NCBI GenBank assembly: GCA_023386955.1
Contig: JAEWIS010000018.1
Coordinates: 18,938-82,937 of the forward strand
Direction of reading: 5' to 3'
From: Bacillota bacterium
Lineage (GTDB): Bacteria > Bacillota > Bacilli > Paenibacillales > NBRC-103111
Length of the DNA: 64,000 bases
Position 1 is the stretch's first letter. Every line of letters starts with the position of its first letter. The notes below the pieces were generated by a model. The model made no database searches and was not told where the DNA came from. It saw only the letters and a list, made by a program, of their open reading frames with translations. Below, piece by piece: positions 18,901 to 27,700 of this stretch. Made by a program: the position numbers and the translations under genes.

Positions 18901-19211
18901 TTTATAGCCAGCAGAACGGATCACAACCCAACAGCAGTGTCAACCCCTTGCATATCCCGTCTTCCGCTCCTCATCTGCTGGTCCAATTTAATCAGGAGCT
19001 GTCCCCTGATCAGGAGGGGCTCCAGGTTTATGTGAATGACAGTCTACTTCCCCGCGGTTCTGTCCAGGTGCTGCCGGATCGGATATTGGCGCTGAATTTG
19101 TCACAGGTCTCCTCAGGCCGGGAGGCTGTTATCAAAATCACCCATCTCAAAATAACCGGCGGGCAACTCAAGGCCAATCCAGTGACTGTATACATTTATA
19201 AGGAAAGCTAA
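15930..19211 (+). CDS. Secreted S-layer (SLH-domain) protein, multidomain
   Basis: A 1093-residue exported protein. A signal peptide (about 1-37, ending GIAAAED) is followed by three SLH domains (about 50-235) with FTDISGSYAQKEI, FADVPADSWYRRY and FTDFPQVADWAKP starts, which should bind pyruvylated cell-wall polymer. Next come a proline-rich linker, beta-rich repeats, a carboxypeptidase-regulatory-like beta-sandwich (about 645-710), and a domain starting LSWGLQPRDLDAHLLGP of the kind seen in other surface proteins. AGGAGGAC precedes the ATG. No catalytic motif recognised; probably structural or ligand-binding. It is divergent from spoVT. Confidence 0.88.
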   Translation: MQHQNPTPPLSSLKRLTVKATLAAALLSSAFTGIAAAEDNPIPAPAAGSTAPYFTDISGSYAQKEILALAQAGILSGYEEGHFSPERPITRAELAKVLVLATGRSESSSPTGFADVPADSWYRRYVAALVEAGITEGSSASGFSPDAYVTREELVVFFTRAMGLDSQAAVFPADAGFTDFPQVADWAKPSVALAYKIGFVNGLDNEGGALKFAPREKAERQALALLAYSCWTRQTEFTAKAEDLLGLTPAPSSLPAPAPTGKPPSLSSPGQLFRVIKAAAYDRTTVLVTLDKAIENEADVRAFSFPGGLDVKRTAVKAGTPTVVLTTGQQTPGEHYRLYYDEGNTFTDITGSADYLTGIDGDRTGIFKLSQADAVYGPLAGTAVIQGDLYIDAPRVKLRNVKVTGKLVITEQTGSEPVYLENVQVEGETLVLGSGKGGIHLTGTLLHSLTVNNLREVTDIVAGQGTRVLQTTLASSAVVNQLRTREPVPVFEQVVIPPEAPAQSYVSLQGRFNTVDVHSPVFLQAPEGSIGKLNLPASSKPVVQTDMNLPILEKAVMSNGKVELQFSRKPGTLSISDFDIEATVGEKPVSLDGWTYEAQSGTLLFPALAVDSTELLKVSIRAKNGVFAGHLHTVLSGISGRISNKSGLPVGGIRIVFRPKTADAKSGGPSWETVTDQNGHYSIRLSPDAYTGEIIGEGFLRTQLEGVAASAAWTPNVDALAIETLKDNEFRMVLSWGLQPRDLDAHLLGPDRTGRGNDLHSWYKDEFRRNGSPSNVELDRDDPNSPGMETITVRKPANGHYVFYAHQYSGVPLSPDGSLATVRVYQGSNPEPLHTYSMPLAPGGKEYWVVFQMTVKNEDISFTARNEFTDSDPWNNVGKLGNNTEIRSRVYPINNGIRWIEKIPQGTTVEAFKQTLSTIDPAAHLEVYEQDRTTVRTGIVQKFDIVVITGANGLARRELEVRTEDTPPAAGPEVTIAALYASSDNTVTGAVYSQQNGSQPNSSVNPLHIPSSAPHLLVQFNQELSPDQEGLQVYVNDSLLPRGSVQVLPDRILALNLSQVSSGREAVIKITHLKITGGQLKANPVTVYIYKES

Positions 19212-19231
19212 TATCCGCTGATCACCAGCAT

Positions 19232-19261
19232 AAAAAGGAGGGGGCTGAATGCCTCCTCCTT
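19232..19261 (-). terminator. Terminator between convergent SLH genes
   Basis: Minus-strand GGAGGAGGC pairs with GCCCCCTCC (one wobble) and is followed by TTTTTA. It serves the minus-strand gene ending at 19302 and may also stop plus-strand transcripts weakly. Confidence 0.7.
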
Positions 19262-19301
19262 CGTGCTGCTCCATTCTGTTCAGACCCCGTATCCTCGTTG
19301 C

Positions 19302-21542
19302 CTACCTTTTCAAGGAAGCCAGCATAACGGCGAACTCCCCGCGGGTCAGCGGCTTGGAGCCACCTTCCGCTTTTTGGTACGTTTGTCCGCTTAGGGCGCT
19401 GTAGCGCTCCATGATCAGATTCATTTGGTCCGCTGTTATGATGCTGTTGGGCGAGAATTGACCATTGCCAATTCCCTCTACCAATCCTGCCTCCGCTGCC
19501 CAACCGACATAACCGCTGTACCAGCTGCTTTGCTCCACATCGCTGAACAGGGCGGTTTCTTCGGGTTTCACATCCAGCAGCCGTCCGAACACGGTAACGG
19601 CCGCGGCGCGGGATAATCCTTCATTAGGAGAAAAAGCATTCTCCGCTGTTCCTACCATCACGCCTTTTTCATACAGGGACTTGATAGCCTCATAAGCCCC
19701 ATCTCCAAGCTTCACATCGGCAAATGGCAGCCCGCCAATGGTAAACTGCAGACTGGTGGCACCGGTGTAGGCGGCGTTGCCTGAAACCACCGCAACGGTT
19801 AGGCGGTATGTGCCGTCGTCTTTAGGCAAAATTGCAGAGATGGCCTCTATACCTTCAGACAGCAGAGCTGTTTCAGAATAATTTTCCGATGGGACATCCG
19901 TTACGGTAACTTGAACATCCATATCCGGAACGGCTGTGCTGGCTGTAATGCTGTCCAAGACAATTGTGCCGACTGAGGCTGCGTTAGCAATGCCTCTGCC
20001 TGCATTGATGGAGAAGGTTACCTTCTGCTTGCCGGAGGCATCCGTGGAGGCCGTAATCGCCGAGAAGCTGTGGACGGTATCAGTCAGGATAAATGAAGTG
20101 GAAGCCTCCCCGGCGGTTTCAGCCTGTCCGTCCGGGAAGCCGTTCATACCCGGAGGTGTCATGCCATCCGGCATTGCTGGTTTTTCTCCTGCGGGAGGCT
20201 CAGGAGGAGTTCCGTTACCATTTCCAACGGGAGGTGTGCCTTGGCCCTGCCCCGGAGGAGTTCCTTGCGGACGCCCGCCGCCTCCGGGAGGTCCTCCCAT
20301 CATACCGAAGGAATTACCACTGTACTGCTGCCGGATACCATCCACATACACTTGGTATTCTTGATTAAGGGCCAAGTCAGCTGAGGTGAAGGTTATACTT
20401 TGGAACGCCTTCTCGGCAGTGTGGTTAAGCAGCTTATTGCCAGACGCATCAGTGATCTCAATGACGCTTCCTGCAGCTTGTGTGGAGGCGAACATCAGCT
20501 CCATGAAAGGCTGCTTGGAGTCGCCACTTGTTGCATCATTGCGTGTACCCAACGCGACAACCGTACCACCGTTCAGCAAAATATCCTTATCCGCATCGAT
20601 TCCGCCATCCGGGCTTCGTTCATTGGACATGGTCACAATGCTCCCGCCGTTAACGGTCAGATAGCCGTTGGAGTCAATGCCGTCGCCCTCTGCACCCAAA
20701 CCGGCATTCACATGCAGGTAACCGCCGTTGATGGTTGTCACCGAGATGCCGTCTTCGTTGGTATTAATACCGTCATCCTGGGACTCAATGTAGATGCTGC
20801 CTCCGTTAAGAGTGAGATGCAGTTCGGAATCCAGCCCTTCATTTTCTGCAAGAATCGTCAGCTTTCCGGTTCCCGCCGATTCCCCGCTGATGTTCATGGA
20901 CATCTTGGAATAGAATGCCCCATCGTATTTATGCAGCTTTTTGGTGGTGCCTTCCTTGTAGATTCTGGCCACGTAGGAGCCGCTCACATGGTTGTCGGAG
21001 CCATCGGCGATCACCACCTGCGCACCTGCCGACGACAGATCGGTTACGCCCTTTGTATCCTCACTGGAGCTGTACGGCTCGTACACATTATAGAAAATCA
21101 CAGCCGGCGCCACCGTGGAGGTAATATTGACGCCATCCAAAATCAGCTTTACCACCGCCGAAGGATCCTCTGCGGCATCCTTGCCGAGATCAACAGCCAG
21201 TTGGCCAGCCGACAATGTGCCCGAAACGCGGTATGTCCCCGGCTCCGTAATGGTCACGACCGTGTGCGCTTCAGCCTCACTGGCCGCATGCTCGTCCTCG
21301 GCGGTTCCTTCCCCGTAAGCGGAGCCTTGTCCGGCTTTGTAGTACACGATATCCGCCCCCGTATAAACCGCAGAGGAGGAATCCGAGGAGGCCGTTTGAC
21401 CATCCACTTGAATGCCGCTATCAGATAGTGTAATCAAGGTTTCTGTAGGACTAGCTGCCCCGGCCACCGGGGAAAACAGGACAGAGGATAAGGTCAGCAT
21501 CCCCGCGAGCAGGAACGATGTAGAACGCAAACGCATTCGCAT
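19302..21542 (-). CDS. Cthe_2159-like carbohydrate-binding surface protein with C-terminal SLH domains
   Basis: About 746 residues. The signal peptide ends near VAGAASPTE. Residues about 45-380 carry beta-helix-like repeats (LTLNGGSIYI, TTINGGYLHVNAG, LTVNGGSIVTM, ILLNGGTVVALG) typical of the Cthe_2159 family; its founding member binds polygalacturonate and calcium. A Gly/Pro/Met-rich linker and an Ig-like region follow, then two clear SLH domains (FADVKLGDGAYEAIKSL; FSDVEQSSWYSGYVGW) and a degenerate third. Start is uncertain: ATG 21542 is reported; ATG 21557 overlaps the AAAGGA ribosome site. Confidence 0.85.
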   Translation of the reverse strand: MRMRLRSTSFLLAGMLTLSSVLFSPVAGAASPTETLITLSDSGIQVDGQTASSDSSSAVYTGADIVYYKAGQGSAYGEGTAEDEHAASEAEAHTVVTITEPGTYRVSGTLSAGQLAVDLGKDAAEDPSAVVKLILDGVNITSTVAPAVIFYNVYEPYSSSEDTKGVTDLSSAGAQVVIADGSDNHVSGSYVARIYKEGTTKKLHKYDGAFYSKMSMNISGESAGTGKLTILAENEGLDSELHLTLNGGSIYIESQDDGINTNEDGISVTTINGGYLHVNAGLGAEGDGIDSNGYLTVNGGSIVTMSNERSPDGGIDADKDILLNGGTVVALGTRNDATSGDSKQPFMELMFASTQAAGSVIEITDASGNKLLNHTAEKAFQSITFTSADLALNQEYQVYVDGIRQQYSGNSFGMMGGPPGGGGRPQGTPPGQGQGTPPVGNGNGTPPEPPAGEKPAMPDGMTPPGMNGFPDGQAETAGEASTSFILTDTVHSFSAITASTDASGKQKVTFSINAGRGIANAASVGTIVLDSITASTAVPDMDVQVTVTDVPSENYSETALLSEGIEAISAILPKDDGTYRLTVAVVSGNAAYTGATSLQFTIGGLPFADVKLGDGAYEAIKSLYEKGVMVGTAENAFSPNEGLSRAAAVTVFGRLLDVKPEETALFSDVEQSSWYSGYVGWAAEAGLVEGIGNGQFSPNSIITADQMNLIMERYSALSGQTYQKAEGGSKPLTRGEFAVMLASLKR

Positions 21543-21658
21543 AAAGAGCTTGCACATCCTTTCTGGTGTGATTGGGATATAAGCTCAGTTTATAGGCGCT
21601 TCCTGAATCCCCCCTGAATAAAAGCCAAACATTCCCTGAAAGCAAAACCGGATGCCAA

Positions 21659-21707
21659 AAAAACCAAGGAATCCAGTGGAAACAACCCACTAGTTCCTTG
21701 GTTTTTA
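21659..21707. terminator. Bidirectional terminator after the GH115-SGNH gene
   Basis: A long hairpin AAACCAAGGAA..TTCCTTGGTTT with an inner CTAGTGGG/CCACTGG stem has an A run on one side and a T run on the other. It ends the giant gene on the minus strand, whose stop is at 21728. Confidence 0.9.
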
Positions 21708-21727
21708 CTTTTTGCGGATCTATCCTT

Positions 21728-24700
21728 TTAGTTACCGTTCCAAACCACAAACCGCATCAGCATGGCGGATACCTCCGCCCGGGTAGCAACGCCGTTCGGC
21801 TCGAGGCGGTTCTCTTGTATGCCGTTAAGAATGCCCGCATGTACCGCCCAGTCCATGGCTTCCGTGGCCCATGGGGAGATGTCGCCGCTGTCCACAAAAC
21901 TCTTGCCTGCTCCGGCGGCGGTTGGCTGCCCGGCATACCGGTGCAGGAGGGTGATCAGCTGCTCACGGGTAATGGCTGCTTCAGGCGCGCTGCCGTCGCT
22001 AATGCCGGATGCGGCCGCCCAATCCTGCGCCTTGCTGTACCAATATTCTCCGCCTTCGGTCTCCACCCCCTCCAGCCGTGCCAGCACGGTGAAGAGCATA
22101 GCCCTGCTTAAGGATACCTCCGGGGAGAACATTCCTTTGTCCGTTCCGGAGAAAAGCCCGCGGCTGGCGGTAAAGGCTACGGCTTCGGCCGCCCAATGAC
22201 CGCCGGGCACATCCGTGAAGGCAACCGGATTATCCATGATCTGCACAGTCATATCACCCTTAGCAATGAAGCTGATCCCATTGCCCACGGGGAGAGTGGT
22301 TCCCAGTACCGACCGGGTTCCGTTCTCCCTGACCCTAACCGCTACCGTGGAAACGGAGGTTTTGGGAACGGGGATGGTGATCCGTGCTTGTGTCACACCT
22401 TGGGGCAGACGGACGCTGGCCGTGATCTCCCCTACAGAGGTGGTGGCGGTCTCCACCTGAACTCCCCGGGTGTCCGAAACCACCGAGCGGCTGCTTCCAT
22501 CCGGTTTGGTTACTGTCTCCTGTTTGCTGCCGTTCTGTCTGGTGATGAGCTCGGTAACAGTACCATTGCGTTCCTTCGTGAAAACTCTGCGGTCGCCGTT
22601 CGGCCAATGGGTGGTTTCTGTCACTGCTCCGGTAGCCGGATCAGTGGCGGTGGCAGTGGTGCTGCCATCTTTATTTTTGACAGCGGCGGGCAAAACCGGC
22701 CCAGGCCCTGTGGAGCCCGGAGACTCCTCCTCCGTGCTGCCCGGATCAATTCCGCCGGAGGCATATTCCCCTACGGTCACATCGCAGAACGCTGTATAGC
22801 CCCCGTCTGCTGTGGTCACCGTAATCCTGGCTGTGCCCAACCCGCGGACATGGACCAGACCGTTACTGTCAACTGTCGCTGCCGCCGGGTTTGAAGAGGT
22901 CCATAAAAAAGTCTTATCCGCGGCGTGGGCAGGTGTCACATTTGCGATGAGCTGGAGAGTAGGGCTTCCATAGTTGGTATACAGCTGTGCGCTGGTGTGA
23001 TTCAGACTCACACCTTCAACAGAGACTGGCGGGTTCCCCGGGTTTTGCGGACCGCCGTACACACTTACGGTTACGGTTGCGGTATCCGAATAACCGCCAT
23101 CCACCGTTGTCACGGTGATATAGGCCGTCCCCGCGGAATGGGCGGTAACAAAGCCGCCGTAGACGGAGGCAACAACGGAATCCGAGGTGCTCCAGGTGAC
23201 CTCCTTGTTAACTGCGTCAGCGGGCTTTACCTGTGCATGAAGCTGAACAGCAGGGTTTCCATAGTTGGTATACAGCCGGATATCGGTATTGCCCAGGCTT
23301 ACCCCGCTGACACGGCCTGACGGCACAAAAGGCAGGATGCTCGTTTCCACATGAGGGCTGGCTTGATGGGTTTGGGTTTCCTGGTACCGGACCCAATAGA
23401 CTCCCGGCGCCAATCCGGAAATGGCCGTGCCCTCTACGCCGGACCAGGTGTGTCCTTGGTCTGAAGACCATTCCATAGCGGCGTTTATCCCTTGAATGCG
23501 CCCGTCGTTGGCGCCCGCTGCTGTTTCATCAGTCTTTACAAGTCCTTCCGGTGCAGCCTGTTCGGCTTTTTTCGGTCCGCCGGTGACCATCACCTTGATA
23601 TTATCGAAGTCCACCTGTCCGTTGGAGAAGTTGTCGATGCCAAATACATGCCCGGCTAGCGTTGTGCTACCTGGTGTGCGGAAGGCAAAGTTCTCCGCAA
23701 TGGCCGCATCATCCATATACACGCTGTACGCCTGCGCAGTCATATCCGCTATAATTTTGAAATGATGCCAGGTATCATAACGGAAGGGCTGCACATTCTT
23801 CCTGGCGGATGCGTCGGCAACCTTCACCCACGGGTCGTTGCCTGCATTCTCGAAGGCCACAGTCATGGCGTAAGCGCCGTTCTGGTTTTTAGGCAGGAAG
23901 GCGTTGGCGTATTGCAGTCCCGCCTTGAAACGGGCGGAATATTCAATCACAACCCTCTCCTCCCCGGCTGCAGTCACCTGACCTATGTAGGGAAGAAACA
24001 TATTGGCGAAGCCCTTGCCAGTGCCGGTGGTCAGCCGCAGGAAGGAATTCCCGTCCTCCTCCACAACCTGCGCCACACCGCCATTCTGGACCTTGGTGGC
24101 TTCGATCCCGAAGGGCTGCTTGCCTGTTGTATCCGCTTCGAAATCCCGGTACGCATGATACGTCAGGCCATCCTGTGTCAGGTTCAGCGAACCCGATAAA
24201 GCCGCCTCCGCTCCGGACAGAGCATCCCGTGCCTCTCTAAACTGCTCCTCTGTCAGATTCCCGTTGGCCGCCAGCTCCTCCGCATGGTCCAGTGCTGCCA
24301 GGAGGGCATGATAGGCGGCCTGGCTATAGGTGCCCGGCCCTTCGCCTAAAGGAATGGAGAGCTCTACAGTTCTGCTGCGTGTCTCCTTCACCAATTCGTC
24401 CAGTCCCCATCCGGCGGTGACTTCAACGGCGGCTGTGGCATTCACCTCCAGCCCCTTCAGCTTGCCGGGCACCTGGACGATGCCGGGGGTGTTGAACACT
24501 AGACCGTCCAGCATCCAGACGACCTCCGCAAGCCCGGTGCTGCCATCCGCATACACCACCGGAGCAAAAAGCGGCAGCTTGGGCGTCTGTCCGGAGAGCG
24601 ACTTCACCGCTACAGGGGACATTTGGACCACCGGTGATGCCTCCGGCGCCGGAGATCCCTTGATGCCGGCATACACAGCCTCCGCAATCCAGGTATACCC

Positions 24701-27700
24701 AGCGGCATTGCCGTGCACATAATCCGGGAATTGGGCCAAGGTGGCGTTTTGCGTTGCCTGGTGGACATCGATAAAGCCGGCGTCCGCAATGAGAGCAATC
24801 TGCTTCTGCAGCGGAACAATCTCGTTGTGGAGCACATCAGCCTGAATGCCATACCGGTTAGAGCCCGCAACGACGGTTGGAGATGTGGCAAGATACACGG
24901 CAGGATGGGAGTCCAGATCACGGTAGCTTTGGATAAGCTTCAGTCCGTGATCCACATACTCCGCTTTGTACGTTTCCCAGTTCAGCTCCTTGGAGTCATT
25001 GGTCCCCAGCATGATGACTACCACATCGGGCTGGAAGGCCTGGCTCTCCGCAAATTTCTGCTGATGCACATACCCCTTTTGGGCACCGCCGGTGTCGGTT
25101 CCGTTCTCCAGCATGGTAGCACCGCTTACCCCGAAATTCTCCACCTGGTAGTTGGCACCCAGCAGGGCTTGCAGTTGGGCAGGATACTTATCCTCCGGCT
25201 GGATAGGGCCGGCCGAATCCGAGCCGAAGGTAATGCTGTCCCCCACGGCAGCCACCTTAATCTTGGGTATATCCGGCTTGGTCGGGTCTATGATACTGAC
25301 CTTGAAGTCGTCGAAATCAATGGAGCCCTTCGCCATATTATCAATACCGAACCGCTGGCCGGTGAGCTTGGTGCCGCCTGTGTGGCGGAAGCTGAAGTCG
25401 GTGGCTACCGGAACAGGGTCGTTGTCCATATAGACCGTATAGGTCTTTTTGGCCCAATCCCCCACCAGCTTAAAGGTGTGCCATTGGTTGTAATTAAAGG
25501 ATTTCACGCTGACCTTATCCGCATTGGACGTGCCTTTATGCACCTTAATCTGATGGGCCCCATTGGCATTCTCAAAGGCCGTAACCATAGAAAAATTGTT
25601 GGTTCCGCTGTCGTTTCGCACCATGGCGCCGTTGGCATATTGGAAGCTTCCGTTGAACCGGGCCCGGTATTCAATAACGATACGCTCATTGGCTGCCGCC
25701 TTTACCTCTCCCGTATACGGGAGGAACAGATCGGCCTTGCCGGCAGTAGACGTTGTGGTCAGACGCAGGAAGGAATTTCCGTCCTCCTCCTGCACACTGG
25801 CCGCAGCACCATTGGTCATCCCCTCGATATTGAAGCCATAAGGGAATTTGCCCGTTTCATCTCCGGAAAAATCCCGGTACGCCTGATAGGTTTTACCCTG
25901 CCGCGTCAGAACCAGCGCATTAGGCAATGCAGCTTCAGCCGCTGCAATGGCATTCAGGGCTTCGTTGGCCTGCTGCTCGGTCGCCGTCCCGCTGTGGGCC
26001 AGGGTTTCCGCCGCATGAAGCGCATCCACCAAGGCGTTATATGCAGCCTGACGGTATTGGCCCAGCGCATCGCCCAGCGGGTAAGAGATGCCCGACATGG
26101 CGGCACGTTTGCCGTTCACCACCGCCAGGAGCTGCTGCCCGACCGTGCTCTCCGTCCGGAGGGAGGGATTCCATAAGGCATCTGTTGGGGTTTCGCCGCT
26201 TTTTGTCAGGTAGATGCGGTCCACATACAGGCCGTCCTCCCGCATCCACAGGCTGAATGCATGCTCTTCCGCTGTTGTAACATTTACCTTGCCTACGTTT
26301 TTCCAATGCCACTTCTCATCCAGACTATTGCTGAAAAACACATCCGTAGAAAAATTGCCGAGGCTTCCGTCCAACCCGCCGCGGATGGAGTCGGAGGCGT
26401 TGTCCACATACCGCCAGCGCAGCCAGACGTTATATGTGCCCGTGCTGTTGAAATTTATTTTGTACGTCAATTCCGGGCTGTACACCGGGAACTCGGCATT
26501 CTCCGACCACTGTGCGCCCAGGTCGGGAAGCCGCATGGCCATGCCGGTGTCGGATTGGGTAAGACGCCAGCCGTTAGGGATTTTTCCCGGAACCTGCGCG
26601 GCCTTATCCCGTTTGGAGACCGTATAGGCCTTCATGTCGGCCGTGATCTCGCTCTCCGATTCCAGCGTATGCTCCATGGCGTATTCGGCTTCCAGGCTCA
26701 CCTTGCCGTCCGCCTCTACAAAAGCGCCCCCTCCCCACTCGGCGGGAATGTTCTTCGGCTCTGCCGGTACTGGGATCCGGGGCAGGAGGGCGGTGCCGGG
26801 GTGAAAATCTCTATTAAATTCAGAATGATAGCTCTCATCCGGACCAAGCTCGCTTGGAATCACACCCTCCGGACCGGTGTAGAGCACCAGCTTATCAATC
26901 ATGATAAAGCTGTCTACCATCCACAGCTTAACCGTATGTTTGCCGGCGGAAAGAGCAGGCAGCGTCACCACATGCTTCTCAATCATATGGAACAGGTTGC
27001 TCACCCAAATGGTGCCCTGGCCTTCATCGGCCGCAGCGGATTCCACAATAATCGGGGCAGTGTTATCCACAGAAACCGCAAAACGTACCTTTCCCTTGGC
27101 GTTCAGTGTGGGAATCCGGTAGATCTCCAAGGGAAACTGGCCGGAGGAGGATAGGTTGATATCATATTCCATACTGGGGGCAGAGGCGGTGACCGCGTTT
27201 TCCTCTAAAGCATCCAAATCAGGTGAATACGCACGGACTACATCCCCGCCGAAGGCGCGCCCTGCGTCACGGATGATTTGCCAGGTCTTATCGCCCTTGG
27301 TATACAAACGGCTGTAATGCTCGGCCTCCATAGATACATAACCGTCCGCCTCAGCATACCCGCTGATTGCAGATAAGGGAGCTGCCGGATTATCAACCGT
27401 TACCTGAATGGTCTTCTTGAAATTGGTCCTCGTGTCGGTAATGGTAACCGTAGCGGTTGCGCCCTTATGGGCTTCCATATTGGGTACCGTTACGAATAGA
27501 CGGGTCTCATCAATGACGGTTCCGTCAGCGGCGGAGAGCTGAACCCAAGGCTGATCGGCGGTGGCCGTCCAATGAACGCTGCCTGCTCCCTTATTGAACA
27601 GATCGATGAATTTCCCAACCTGATGATATGGGGAGAAAATAAGCCTGGACTGCTCCCGGGGCAAAGTTTCCCCCTCCGCCACAACCCCCAAAGCCGGCGC